Program-made: the position numbers and the translations under genes
Shown here: positions 33,621 through 45,858 of the stretch, in pieces
Position numbering within the stretch: position 1 is the stretch's first letter
Layout of the letters: each line of letters begins with the position of its first letter
Notes under the pieces: model-generated
Databases searched by the model: none
Told to the model about the DNA's origin: nothing
The model's input: the letters and a program-made list of their open reading frames with translations, nothing else
Assembly: GCA_000328365.1 (NCBI GenBank)
Contig: KB310021.1
Span: 17,503-81,502, forward strand
Source of the DNA: Capitella teleta
Taxonomy: Eukaryota; Annelida; Polychaeta; Capitellidae
Direction of reading: 5' to 3'
DNA: 64,000 bases

Positions 33621-34204
33621 TTCTGATGTTGTCGGCATGTTATTGTTGCAATATTTGCTTAAGCCTTTGTAAAAATATCAAAGATTCAATTCAATGGTTT
33701 GTTGGTAAACAGCTCAGATGAAAGGATTAAAGCGGTGAACGGCGACGCTGAACACAGAGAGTGAAATGCACATCTCCCGCTCAATTAAAGCAACGGATAG
33801 ATAGCGGTTGCCTTTGTCGGCTTTCAAAGCGTTATTGTTTGTTTTGATTACAAAAGATAAAAGTCCTTTGATCGTTGCCGATGATCGGAAAAATACTTTA
33901 TGAATATTCAATGAACTCCGGCAACAGAGCATACTTAGATATTGTGAAGAGAACAGACTTTGAAAAACATCTAACTCCTATGTTGTCATTATTAAAAGAT
34001 ATTGAATGTAAACGCACTAATGTTAAGAAGCAGAAAACAACGTTTGATTTCTTCAAGAAATATATATGTATAAGGCCTAAACTATCCTTCAAATCCATAA
34101 GATTTTTCTTCCTTGTTGCAACACAGTATGCATGCTAGGTAACACTACATACAGTAAACCAATAGGCATTATGGAGTGACAATCATAACGTCACCATCAT
34201 GACG

Positions 34205-34310
34205 GTCGGTCGGTGCGTTATGGACCAAATTCATTCCACTGACAAATTCATTACAATGACCGATTTGCCTGAAACCGAACATGTCATTGTAAAGAGCTTT
34301 TACTGTATTT
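34205..34310 (+). repeat. Unexpanded copy of the MRPL12-intron repeat family
   Basis: The ordered motifs GGACCAAATTCATTCCACTGA, ACAAATTCATTACAATGACC, GATTTGCCTGAAAC and AAGAGCTTTT parallel those around the minisatellite at 22110-22365. This indicates a dispersed repeat family with one copy here and one, internally amplified, in MRPL12. From 33640 to 34200 I see unclassified repeat-like sequence without a recognised protein. Confidence 0.5.
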
Positions 34311-34853
34311 ACACTCGAACTCTTGCTTTGCGGACTGGAGTTTTCCTAGATCCAATCAACGTGGGCGGGCCCAAACTGGTGGTCCTTCCGTTCCGATGAA
34401 ATGAGTAACTCCATGACGAGGTTCGTACAAAGAAAAATCTGGTGATGTGATTGATGGGAAATCTCTCAACAATAAGTCATAAGGGTCTGATACACTCGAC
34501 TCAAACACTAACCCAACTTCGACAGAAGACCTGCATTCTTGGTCCAGAAATCGGGTAGTTTCATGGCCACTGCTGACACCTTGACTTCATTGTCGGCCAA
34601 TGTGACTCTGTTGGTCTCCTAACAATGTGCAGCCTGATGCTCATGACTTAATGCATAAGCATTGTAAACAAGGCAGCCAACAATGATGGGTGACAGCCCT
34701 GACGGGCCACCAAAGAATTCTTCTGCTCCCAGACGTATAGGGTCACCACTGCAGCTCTTCCAAATACAGAGACGAGGAATTTACTACTCTATCTTTTATT
34801 GTAACACACATTGCTTAAATACACTACAGCATTCGATGAACTCAAATGAACAT

Positions 34854-37663
34854 CACAGATAGCATTCAGGTGTCGGTTATATGCCATTTACCCATCATCA
34901 TTGCCACAGAAGTATCGCTTCTTGCCACTGTCATTCTTCTGCCACTTTTGTGGCGAGAATTATACACATAAGAAAATGTCTGTGCCACGTAGGTGAAACT
35001 TCTCTGAAAGAAAGGAATTAAAATTATCACGTGCCACAATCATGCACTTTTTCATTCACATATCTGGCGACTTATCTGAAAGCATTCAATCAATTAGGCC
35101 GCTGAGCAAATGCATATAGTGTGTGTTTGTTCCAGCCACATGGTCACTGGCAATTAAAGGCCAAACGTTATAATGTATGCATGAAGCCTGAATATTCATG
35201 ATTACTTATTTGAATGTTACATCATTCTGTTCTTAGCGTCCGTTGGGAGCAGACATGCAAAATTATATCCACGCATTTCAAGTTTCAACTACTTGTACAT
35301 GCATCTTCAACGATTCTTCAGCTGCCTTCATCACTTTTTACCGGTGAGCTATTCTTTATACGATTGTATCGTTCATCATGTATACACATGTATATCACAT
35401 ACATGTGGTGTTGTACTCTTAATTGCTAATACAAACGGCATCATTTGTAAAACACGATTGATACGCTCCACACATTCGTAACAATTGATTGAATTATACT
35501 TTGTTCGCAGTTTCACGGTTGAGAGTTAAATTTTCCTTGTGTTCGAATTTCATCATCTATATGCATCCATTTTTCTTGATTATTATAATTGTATATAACT
35601 ATTGGGTACTTGTAATTGTTTACCCAGTTGTCATGTAAGAAGATCGGTAATCATCGAAAGATAACTAGCTCGGTTACTTACTACTCTGATCCTGGATCCG
35701 GAATGATCTCAATCAATTGTCAACTAATATCGTCAAATTTAATGTTTCCTTAGTTTGAATAGGCCCAGTAGGAAGTTAAGAGCCCACAAGGCAGCAACAC
35801 GCGGTCGGCGACTGTTGCATTCACCGGTAATCACTCTATCTTGCGCCGATTCATGAACCGGCAAGCTTTGTTCTTTTATCTGATTTCGTAATCCCTCTGA
35901 TGTCCAAATTAATTAGTTGTCACACAATGCGTAGTTCTTAAGAAAGTTGAGAGGCGTAATAAAGTAATCAACTGAACAGTAAACAGACGCGACGGAACAC
36001 TTAAAAGTTGAATACACAGCGCGCATAGCACCTGATTGAGTCTCCTTCTTCCGCGTGTACGCATGCACGGTTTCATGTATAGATGTACATGTATGATGCA
36101 CGCATGCTATTGTCCAGGCATGCATATACATGTATATGCTTCGATGTGCGATCTATGAGCGGCTCACATGCATCATACTATATTACGCTTTTGATAATAT
36201 TCAATTATCAGGGTAGATTGGGCGATAATGCCATGCATGAAACTGAAAAGTTGAGGTGCGCTCGTTGTTATGACTTCAAAGAGATATACGGCCTGAATTA
36301 TGATTTTGCTCATCAGTTATCAATCGTATTCAATTCATTCTTACACTTAAATGATCAGCTTTGCATGATTATACCAACGCCTAAATTTAGGGGAAGGGGT
36401 TCTATTCGTTATAGTTTAAGAGTCGATTGCTTAATGTTCGGGATGTTCAGATGCCATAATATTACAGCTCGATATACCACAGATTCCACTGTAATTACTT
36501 CAGTGGTAATGTAAGAAATCTCGTTTTGATAGCTCTTCTTATTGGATTCTGAATCTTCGTCGAATTGAGATTGTTGGTTATTCAATTATTAGATAATCCA
36601 TTTGCTTTAACTCTGTGTTTAATTGTGTTGTGCTTTAATACTGCTGAGTTTTTGATAAGGCTTTTTTTCTTTCTAGATTACCAGGCGCGGCTGTGGTCGA
36701 TCGAACACAAACAAGACTGTCTGCAACAGCTTGCTGGAGCTGATGACCGTGTCGGTACAATTAGGGTTCAACTCTTGGGGGTTCAACAACAGCATGCAGT
36801 AAGTATTTGGAATTATTTTCAATATGTTTGAAACTGATATGTTTCCAATTCCTTTGTATAAATATTTGTGTATGGATAATCCAAGCCGATTTCTTAGTAC
36901 TTCCTAGCTATGGTAATTATTATGATTCTGTTCTTCTTCCAGTCGCTATCTGCAAAAAAAAATCAATTCATCCTCAACCAGTCTTGATGAAGTGGGACAT
37001 TGCAGTCGGAGAAGCAGCATTCTACCAAGTCCATAGACTCACGAGGTTCTACAAGCGAGAACCTTTTGACATGACACATGTTATTGTTTAATTTTCTCAT
37101 ATATTAGGTTATTTCCTTTCATCTGCTGTTAATAACAATAAAATAGCAAGAAAAATAACGATTATGATTTTATAATATTTTTTAATCTGGTGTAGTAATC
37201 CCCTAAACAAACAATAGAAAGTTGCCATCTGAGTGCAGGATAGTGTCAATTTCTGTCATTCAGACCTGCATTCATGGTCTGAATGACATGGTCTCTTGAG
37301 TAAACAATCACCTAATGACTTCAAAGGAACCATTTATCGCCACACGTGAGGCCCAATCTCTTAATCCCTTATGTAAACAGTTGAAAAATCACCACATATG
37401 TGCCCATTTGTGCCACATATGTGCCCGTTTGTGCCATTTCACTTTTGTTACCGCCGACCGTTTTGGTTAATCTGCTAAATAAACTGCCACACTTGTATCG
37501 TTTTTTGCCACATCTGTGTTCACATCTGCAATCTATTTTTTTTTTTTAAAGTGATGGCTACGTGATGGGGATTATTGTACAATTGTGGCGGCTTTTTATT
37601 TCACTTATGTGGCAAATTGTGCCACGAAATAGGTATCACAATGACACTTGAATGCTATCTGGG
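34854..37663. mobile_element. 2.8-kb DNA transposon with 21-bp terminal inverted repeats, family unknown
   Basis: It interrupts the Gypsy 5' LTR, and comparison with the unbroken 3' LTR fixes the ends. The terminal repeats are 34854-34874 (CACAGATAGCATTCAGGTGTC) and the reverse complement of 37643-37663 (CCCAGATAGCATTCAAGTGTC), 19 of 21 identical, and an AT dinucleotide is duplicated at the two junctions. Many TGCCAC/GTGGCA hexamers lie within about 250 bp of each end, like subterminal transposase-binding sites. No transposase that I recognise is encoded. Open stretches at 36209-36514 and at 36680-36800 plus 36941-37060 look exon-like, the latter two with good splice signals. Confidence 0.75.
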
Positions 37664-37709
37664 ATGTTGAAATGAAATGACAAATGTTGAGCTGCTCGGA
37701 TCTGCCACA

Positions 37710-38054
37710 ATAACAACAGCAGCGTGAAATATCAGACTGACGTACAAAGTATTTATTTCTCTTATATTTTTGTGGTTTTTAATCTGCAAATTGTTTCATA
37801 ACATTTTCTTTGAAAAATACAGTGACACCGAAAAACACCCACCGTAAATATTGAACATGGAGTAAATTTCTTTTGGCTCACTCTGTATAATATTTCAAAT
37901 GGTTGGCTTCATTGTTATTCTCCGATCATGTGACTACTTTTGAAGAAGTTGATTTTAACTGCAAGAAAAAAAAAAAACTTGATTATCGGACTGAACGTTT
38001 AAATATTAATAATCGATTACCCACCAAGACAATAGGACAAGGATTTTGGATTCG
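37710..38054 (+). other. Upstream region of CLCN7
   Basis: Between the end of the Gypsy shell and the CLCN7 start codon there are 345 bp of AT-rich sequence containing an A10-type tract at 37966 but no motif I would name as a promoter element. The retrotransposon LTR thus ends only a few hundred bases before this gene. Confidence 0.5.
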
Positions 38055-41000
38055 ATGATGGACGAAGTGGATGAGAATTGTCCGTTGCTCCGCCATGGCC
38101 GCCAGGGGGCCACTCCGCCCAGCCCTCCCCCCACGTCGGAGGTGCTCAATGCCGCTGTGCACCAACTGAATGCAGTCATCGAGGGCTTCGGTGCAAGGGA
38201 CGACCCTGGACACGGGGATGACAATTCTGATGGCGAATTTGAGGCCTCTGAATCTGCCCTCAATCACCAGCATACGCACAGGCCTATTCATCACGTCTGT
38301 CGAGTGAGATTTGGCATTTCTATATCATAATATAATGTCATTAATTATTTATATTATTATTAGTGATGCATATATGTTTTTTTTCCCCCAATGATTTAGT
38401 TTTCACTAATTATGCAGTCACTTTTCGATCAACATTTGACTTTTATTTCTTGTTTGTCGTGTCGATTAACGCTATTCCTTTAGCGCTGTTTTCGGATTAT
38501 TCTTCAGACAAATTATGGAATCAACAATGACGTTGAAGATGGAAATCTGCGGAATCGCTTCCAGCCGGCAGCTGAGGATGTCGTTCCTTCTTCGCCTAAG
38601 ATCACAATAGAATCACTTCCGGACATGAATCAACTGAGCAACGCATATGAGGTGGAATGCTCTTGAAAAAACGCCTCAATTTTGAATTTCAAACTCTTTT
38701 TTTTTTTCTCTTTCTTTCAGAGCCTTGATTATGATGATTGTGAAAATGATTTGTTCCTGGAAGAGGAGAGAAGAAAAGGATATCGGGTTTGTGTTCCTCA
38801 AGAAACACAGATTAAAACTGTGATTTTATTTTATATCATTGCAGCACATCTTGAAAGTTCAACTTGCACGCTGGGTGATTGTCTTCATGATTGGGGTCAT
38901 AACAGCCCTAATCGCCTGTTCAATCGACATCTGCATTGATCAGTTATCTGCAATCAAATTCAGAATCATCAAATATCGTAGGTTCACGTGTGTGTATTGA
39001 TGCACTTTGAACGAAAGACGTCTGTTCAGATTACGATCGCTGCATGTTGATTGGCTGCATGTCCGTTCCTTTCTTCATTTGGGTTTCATGGGACGCTCTC
39101 TTCGTTGGCTTCTCTTCAATTCTCGTCGCTTACGGAGAAGTAGGCACGCCATTCCTACGTTTCTTTTTTAACCTTTTTCCTCAGCCGGTTGCAGCTGGAT
39201 CTGGAATCCCGCAGATCAAATGTTTCTTGAACGGCGTTAAAATAGCGCACGTCGTCCGAATCAAAACTCTTCTCTTCAAGGTCATTGGAGTGGCATTTTC
39301 TGTAGTGGGCGGTTTAACTATTGGAAAAGTAAGTTCAACGAACTGTTGATGAACCCTAGCGTAACATTTGCACTCCAAGGAAGGGCCGATGATTCACTCA
39401 GGAGCCGTGGTGGCAGCTGGGATATCTCAAGGGAGATCGACTTCCATGCGTCTTGACTTCAAGGCAACAGAACAGCCGTCATCTTTGCGATATTTGATCA
39501 ATTTCTTCTTATCTCAGATCTTTGAGTATTTTCGCACGGATCAAGAGAAGCGTGACTTTGTTGCGGCTGGGGCTGCGGCTGGAGTCTCGGCTGCGTTTGG
39601 GGCCCCAGTGGGCGGAGTGCTGTTCAGTCTGGAAGAGGGCGCCAGCTTCTGGAACCAGGGACAAACGTGGCGCACGGTTGGAAACCTCCCTCGTCTCGCG
39701 ATCAGAATTCAATCGTTGGTTTCTAGTTCTTTGCTTCAATGGTGTCGACGTTCACGCTGAACATTGTTCTGAGTTACTATCACGGTGTTCCTTGGCAACT
39801 CAACTACAACGGTCTGCTCAACTTTGGTAAATTTGACGTGAGTATCTTGAGATGGCAGCACACTCTCTATTATGATGTTATTCCAACAGGAGATATCGTA
39901 CAGCGGGTTTGAAATCCCCGTTTACGCTGTAATGGGAGTAATAGGTCAGTCTCTCTCTCTCTCTCTGAAGTTAGTCCCTCAAAACAAATCTCTATGTTGT
40001 GGATGTGTTTAGACGATCACTTCTCAAGTGCTAAGAATGTCTTTGCTTTTAGGAGGCCTCCTCGGAGCTTTCTTCAACCATCTCAACTACAGAATCTCCG
40101 TGTTCAGACGCAGGTTAATTTCTCAAAATTATTAATTTCTTTATTTGCGTATAAATCATTTCCTTCAGATACATCTTCCGTCGTTGGAGCCAAGTGATGG
40201 AGTCCATGCTGGTTGCCACAATAACCACAGTCGTTGCCTTTGTCATGACTTATATGGTCGTTGACTGCCAGGCACTTGGCAAGGACCCAATAGAGCACCC
40301 ACTGCAAGTGTTCTGTCACGACGGGCAGTACAGCTCCATGGCCTCTCTCTGGTTCCAGGCCCCAGAAGCGAGCGTTCGAAGTCTCTTCCATGACCCCTAC
40401 GGTGCGTCATCTCTGAGGAAGGCAAATCCGAGATTTTTGCGTTTGCAGGAACGTATCGACCGTTGACGGTCGCTGTGTTTGGCTTTGCGTACTTCTTCCT
40501 CGCGTGCTGGACGTATGGCCTTAGCGTGCCGAGCGGTCTCTTTATTCCTTCTCTGCTGACTGGAGCTGCCTGGGGGCGTCTGGTGGGGATTGTCATCAAG
40601 ATCATGTTCCCTACGGCGGTGAGTTCATTCGTGATAAATGCCTCGTGTTCACAACTCCACGATTGAACCACAGCAATGGGTTGACGTTGGCAAACTTGCG
40701 CTGATTGGAGCCGCGGCTCAGTTGGGTAAGTTTCATTTTGCTCTGAAATTAAATAAAACATTTTTGCCATTAGGCGGCATTGTGCGCATGACTCTGAGCC
40801 TGGCTGTCATTCTGATTGAAGCCACGGGAAACATCAGCTTTGGTCTTCCGATTATGATCGCGCTTATGGTTGCGAAATGGATCGGAGATTTCTTCAATGA
40901 GGTCTCTCTTTGCCACGACAGGAGTCTTGATTTCTCCTTCGTTTATTCTTCAGGGATTATATGACATTCACATCAAGTTAATGAGGGTTCCGTTGCTTCC

Positions 41001-41910
41001 CTGGGAACCACCCCCAATGACACACAACATCCGTGCTAAGCAAGCGAATTAATCTTTTAATTTCAACTGTAAATAAATTCCACTTGCAGGGAGGTTATGA
41101 GTCACCCAGCGGCCACCATCAAGATCATTGAGCGTGTTGGCACGGTGATTGATCTGCTGCAGACGTGCAATCACGATGGATTCCCGGTAATCGAAGAGGA
41201 CCTTCCCGTTGCGGTGTGATTGCTTTATCCTGTGTTCGCTTAATGTTGATTACATTTCTTTTCGCAGCAGCGTGAGGGGGAAATCCCCGGTCAGGGGCTT
41301 CTCCGCGGGGTCATTGCAAGGTCACAGATTATTGTCCTTCTTGTCAACAAAGTGAGTTGCATTTTCTTTGTGACTAAACTCCACAAAATTGCAATTATTT
41401 TCTCAAGGTGTTTATTGGCAGAGGTCAGACTGCCCCTCACGTCAACATGGCTACATTCAGAGACACATACCCTCGATATCCAGCAATTTCAGTAATTAAT
41501 TATTTGCGTTTTATCGTTTGAGATAATGAGTGCTTTGCAGGATGTTCACGTCAGTGTACGTGAGAGAGAGCTCTTTCTCGATATGTCATCTTTCATGAAC
41601 CCTGCTCCGTATGCAGTCTTTGATGTGAGTGACACATACGCAAATTTCCTGAATATATTATGCAAATTTATTCTCAAATGCAGAACACTTCCATGCCGAG
41701 GATATTCAAGCTGTTTCGCGGCCTTGGGCTTCGTCATCTGGTCGTTGTGGATAAGTTCAACCAGGTGAACGCTCAAAACCAGCATTTTCTTTTGATCGTG
41801 TGTGTTTGTAACAGGTGATTGGGGTGATCACGCGCAAGGATTTGGCTCGCTATCGTTTTGAGAGCCACAAAGGAAACGTTCGGCTCATGGAGATTCCTAT
41901 TACGTCATAA
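38055..41910 (+). CDS. CLCN7: Lysosomal chloride/proton antiporter ClC-7, 22 exons
   Basis: Exons: 38055-38303, 38508-38651, 38721-38786, 38845-38977, 39030-39139, 39185-39328, 39380-39463, 39518-39676, 39727-39837, 39890-39944, 40053-40113, 40169-40401, 40449-40618, 40674-40725, 40774-40901, 40954-41039, 41090-41213, 41268-41351, 41408-41491, 41541-41624, 41684-41764, 41815-41910; 845 aa (human 805). ClC-7 exchanges two chlorides for a proton across the lysosomal membrane. Seen: an acidic dileucine sorting signal (DENCPLL) near the N-terminus, the [19 protein letters not shown] box typical of ClC-7, the selectivity loop [17 protein letters not shown] with gating Glu283, [10 protein letters not shown] with proton Glu350, and two C-terminal CBS domains ending in RKDLARYRF. 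Two introns (39464-39517 and 41040-41089) appear to start with GC. The first is 54 nt without a stop and could also be retained. Confidence 0.95.
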
Positions 41911-42151
41911 ATGTCCTTCCAATGTGCCTCAGAAGCAACGTGTAATTCCATTCAATCAGGGCATCATTTACGCAAGAGTATATTTTATTATTTTTTCCTG
42001 ATGTTTTTTACTTTCTGTCTGCGTTATCATTATTTTCTCCTCAGCACAATTTTGCCATTTTCTTTATGCTCAGGATTTTAGTTTTTTTATTTTATCAGGT
42101 GCAATTACTGTCTTCTTATTTCAGCGTATATTTGTGTAATTAGCCACTTTA

Positions 42152-42215
42152 GATTAATTATCAATGTTATGATTAATTATCAATGTTATGATTAATTATC
42201 AATGTTATGATAAAT
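42152..42215. repeat. 19-bp tandem repeat downstream of CLCN7
   Basis: The unit GATTAATTATCAATGTTAT occurs about 3.4 times. The surrounding 41911-42767 is the convergent 3' region of CLCN7 (+) and PSMD9 (-); it is AT-rich and I see no other gene there. Confidence 0.85.
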
Positions 42216-42767
42216 TAAGCTTATTTCTTGATTTTTTTTTTCTGTGTAAGGAAATTCAGGGCGGTTATGGATAACAGATTAAGAGATATTTGATAATTAG
42301 AACCAGTTATGAGCATCCTGTTTTGAATCAGTGTTCTTCCTCATGTGGCCAGTATTAATTAATTAATTAATGAATGACTCGTGTATCTCTTCATGCCAGT
42401 TGAATCTCTGCTGTGTAGCTGAGACATTTTTTGCTCAAACATCTGTGATGTCATTTGAAACTGCAAATGTGTATTTCTTCTTGAGTCATAATAAATATAT
42501 CTTTCAATTTCACTGTTTCATCACTGTTTTATCAGAGCAATTTACTTTAGTGGTAATAAAATATATATTAGTTTTAATAATTTTAATTAACATGATCCCA
42601 GCTGTTCCAAGTGAACAACGCTAGAATAACTTTATAAATGAACATTTATTAATTATTGACGTCAATCGGAGAAACCAGCGGAAGCAGAAATGCATAAATG
42701 ACAAAAATAATTAAAGCGCTTGAATGAAGAAGACGAAGTGATCGTGAAGGAGTGATCGTGCTGCCGC

Positions 42768-44485
42768 TCACCTAGGAACGATCTTGCAGCTGAAGAGAAA
42801 CAACAGCGAGCGTGAAACAAACGCCTCGATCGAACTCACCCGAGTAACCCAGGCCCGCTCCACGTGTTGGGAATCAGCCCCAAGTGAACCTCCTCCTTCC
42901 CAACTCCCCTCATCACCAAAACGGAAACCGGTTTCTGTAAAAATTAAATATTATTCAATTTAAACAAACAAAAAGCACTCACTCCACGACTGTGTTGCAC
43001 AACTGAGACGATATTCTGTAAATTCTGAAAATTTCCTCGGTTGATTGAACCAAATTGCACGATTTCGTCGTTGGCCATGAGTCCCTGGGAGTGAAGTGTT
43101 GATAAAAATCTCAATTTAATTCATTCACTTACAGAGTTTTCAGCGGGCGATCCAGCATCCACACGCTCGACTATTGCAAAAGGAGATTTGCTGTGAGCGT
43201 CTGTTTCCTGGCTGTTCATTGGCTGACCCCTTGACCTTTGTTCTCCTTGCTCCCTGGCAGCCGCGTGTACGTAGTGAAGACCTTCTTCAATCTGCTTCAT
43301 CAATTCTTTGTGATCGTTTTGTAAACCTGTGAAGCGGCAGTGGAATGATGTGGATCGGAGGTTGTGTACCCACAAATGATGCGATGTCTCGCTTGTCTCA
43401 CGGAGTAAACGTCAATGTCGTTGCGAGGAAATTGATCCGCGTCCACCAGCGATCCCTCCATGCCAACTCCACTTTGCTACGAACACAAAAGAGAGAAGCT
43501 CCTTTCATTATAATCATAAATGTGCTCCATGTGCAATGAATTCGCTTTAAAAAAACACACACAGACGCCCAGAGGCATTTGATTAACGTGGCTGGCTAGT
43601 GGCAACCATTGTGGTGCTTAGGCCAAAGAGGCCTTTGAATTTAATGCGCCACCAAACAAACAAATGAATTTAGCCTAATTTCACAAAGGAGATTTCGGTC
43701 CATTCAACTGTTAAGAACTACAGAGCAAGCATAAGATGCAGCGTCAGTTTGTTTGAAAGTTGTTTGGCCTAAATTCATTCGAAATTTCAAAAAATATCAC
43801 ACACAGCTGCTTGCTGATTTCACAAAGATTCCATATCAGAGCAGGAATTTACAGAAGATATTGTGCATACCACTGCCATTGAAGACGTACAATCCCAAGC
43901 ATTGAACCATAAATACTCGGCCAGATTACAAGTAAACTGTGACCTGAGGCCATGCAAGTCTTCTAGCTATGCAGATTGTTGTTTTAAGCATTACATAACT
44001 ATGGGCCACGCATAAACGCGCCTCCCGTTTACAGGGTGAAGTTTGTGGAGTGGGGAAAGAAAGAAAATTGCTGTTTTACGGCACACCAACACTAGCGAGT
44101 GTTCAACAATTACAGTGCCAAGGGGTTGTATATGGAGTGAGGCTGACATGCTTCTTGTCAGCAGGACAATACGGCAGGCATAATTTTTGGTGATTTGTGA
44201 GTTATACATGATGATAATATCAAGAGGATTGAGCCATTGATAATCTGAATTGAGCGATTTGTGACTGGTGTGACTGAGCGATATTAGGTTGATTTGCTAT
44301 CAAGTTGACGATAAGTTGCCTCATGGAGTTATACCAAAGGGGCTGTCATGCGTATAAATGAATTGAAACCAGAAGAGAACACTCACAGACTCCAAGACAT
44401 CTTTTAATTCTTTGATATCCTCTTCAATCTGTTTCTTTCTGTCCATTAAATCATTCAATTGACGTTTTTCTTGAGCGGCAGCCAT
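42768..44485 (-). CDS. PSMD9: 26S proteasome non-ATPase subunit 9 (p27, assembly chaperone), 6 exons
   Basis: Minus-strand exons: 44485-44387, 43476-43374, 43326-43133, 43084-42983, 42934-42840, 42789-42768; 204 aa (human 223). PSMD9 (Nas2 in yeast) chaperones the Rpt4-Rpt5 part of the proteasome base during assembly. It has an N-terminal coiled coil (residues 1-33), the conserved segment [19 protein letters not shown]...[16 protein letters not shown], then a PDZ domain ([20 protein letters not shown]) and the family end GPGLLGCKIVPR. The last exon is only 22 nt. Intron 2 (43327-43373) is placed so that Ile-Ile-Cys-Leu-Gln is restored across the junction, as in human. The 910-bp first intron holds no gene that I can see. 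Confidence 0.95.
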
Positions 44486-45858
44486 TGTAAACAAACCGAG
44501 CAATTATAACGCACTTTGAACGTTATGAACATGAAATATTGAATAGTCCATTGCTAGTAATTATATTAATTAAATAAGTTCGAAATACTACAATCACTTC
44601 TTGTTCTAAAGTTTTACCCTAATGGTGAATGTCAGCGTGCATAGCTATGTTATTTCAATTACATTTTCAACACAACTTGATCCCTTATGAGTCAATCAAC
44701 TCGAGTGTTTTTTTTTTCATTTTTGTCCATCACACATAATACATGTTGCATCGTGAATCAATGAAAGGCAACCAGACATGCAGCCTTCATTACGTTTAAG
44801 GGTTTTGTTTCAGTCACTTTGTTATTTCTTGTATATGCAAATTTAAGGAAGGTTTTCATAATTCAGATGCATATTACGTAACAAGTACAGTGGCCAGGAG
44901 AGAGCTGGTAGAAAAATGGTTGTTCTGTAGTCGTTGTGCATGTATGGGTGTGCATGTATATTGGGTGTGCATGTATGCATGTACTTCTAGCATGTGTATT
45001 TTCCAAGTTAATGAGGAGAAAAATGTGTCTGAGAATTTTTTTATACGTATTAAGCTTCATGCATGCAAAAAAAAAAAAAAAAAAAAAAAAAAAGAAGATA
45101 AAAAGAAAAGATAAATACCATGAATGCATGCAACAGTATAAGGACTGTCAGCTAAAAAAATACAATACCAACATTAAAGTACGAGTTAATTAAAAGTAAA
45201 ATTAAGTATGATAAAACCATAGCATCCACGTGCATGGGTTACTAGTATTGATATCATAAACACACGTTCTATTTAAATGAAAAGATAATAGTTTTGATTT
45301 AAAAGTGGACACTACTTCTACGTCTGAATAAAAGATGTACGAGAATTAATGTTGGTATAAACATTACAACTACCGGATATTGCCAACGACGCCATTTATT
45401 TAATAAGATATGTAGCACAGATAAATCGGGCAAGGTCCATGTACCTAGGTCTCGCTGTAGTATGTCAGCTATAAGATATGTTAAGTTTTGTTTTTGAGTT
45501 TGTGTTGAGAATCAATAAATTACAATTAATTACCTATGTAAAGGGCTAAATATTATGTTAAGACTAATAAGGCTTAAACATAAAACAAAGAGGATAAACA
45601 TGATTTTCCTATATAACTGGTTTGTTTAGGCTTTTGATTTATATTAAATACCCGAGAGAGACCTTTCAAGTTGATCACCTTTTAATCATATCCTGTTTAT
45701 CAGCCTCTTTGACAACATAGTTCAAAGCGGTTGATGAATACACTTTTGACCTCATGCATGTTTTCGACCCCGCTCCTCAAATCTCCTCAGCTCCACTTCT
45801 CTCTTGCGTCCCCCAAATCCTCCTTTAATTTTTTGCTGAAGAAGAACGTCTGAGCAAC
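44486..45858. other. AT-rich region with a 27-bp poly-A tract
   Basis: PSMD9 upstream region and intergenic DNA. At 45067-45093 there are 27 consecutive A, preceded by ATGCATGTATGTGTGC-type simple repeats (44935-45000) and a GCATGCA. The A tract might be the tail of an old retroposon but no body is recognisable. No gene is supported. Confidence 0.5.

Larger units (their letters stand above)
26385..37709 (-). mobile_element. Fossil Ty3/Gypsy LTR retrotransposon, host of nested insertions
   Basis: The 3' LTR is 26385-26533 (149 bp, with TG...CA ends, a TATTTAAG promoter box and an AATAAA signal, all on the minus strand), preceded by a purine-rich tract. The 5' LTR is the same sequence at 34750-37709, split by a DNA transposon, and is followed inward by a TGGTGACCC primer-binding-type start. 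A gag remnant lies near 34509-34620, and integrase-like sequence lies at about 26600-27106 and 31233-31560. Protease, reverse transcriptase and RNase H were not seen. The element is broken, with at least three large insertions or replacements and further decay. The two LTR copies differ visibly, so it is old. Confidence 0.85.

Noticed and set aside
38094-38110. CTCF-like CCGCCAGGGGGCCAC in CLCN7 exon 1
   Set aside because: It lies in coding sequence and misses the GCGC end of the consensus.
45067-45093. 27-bp poly-A as the tail of a processed pseudogene
   Set aside because: No gene-like body precedes it and no clear flanking duplication was found.
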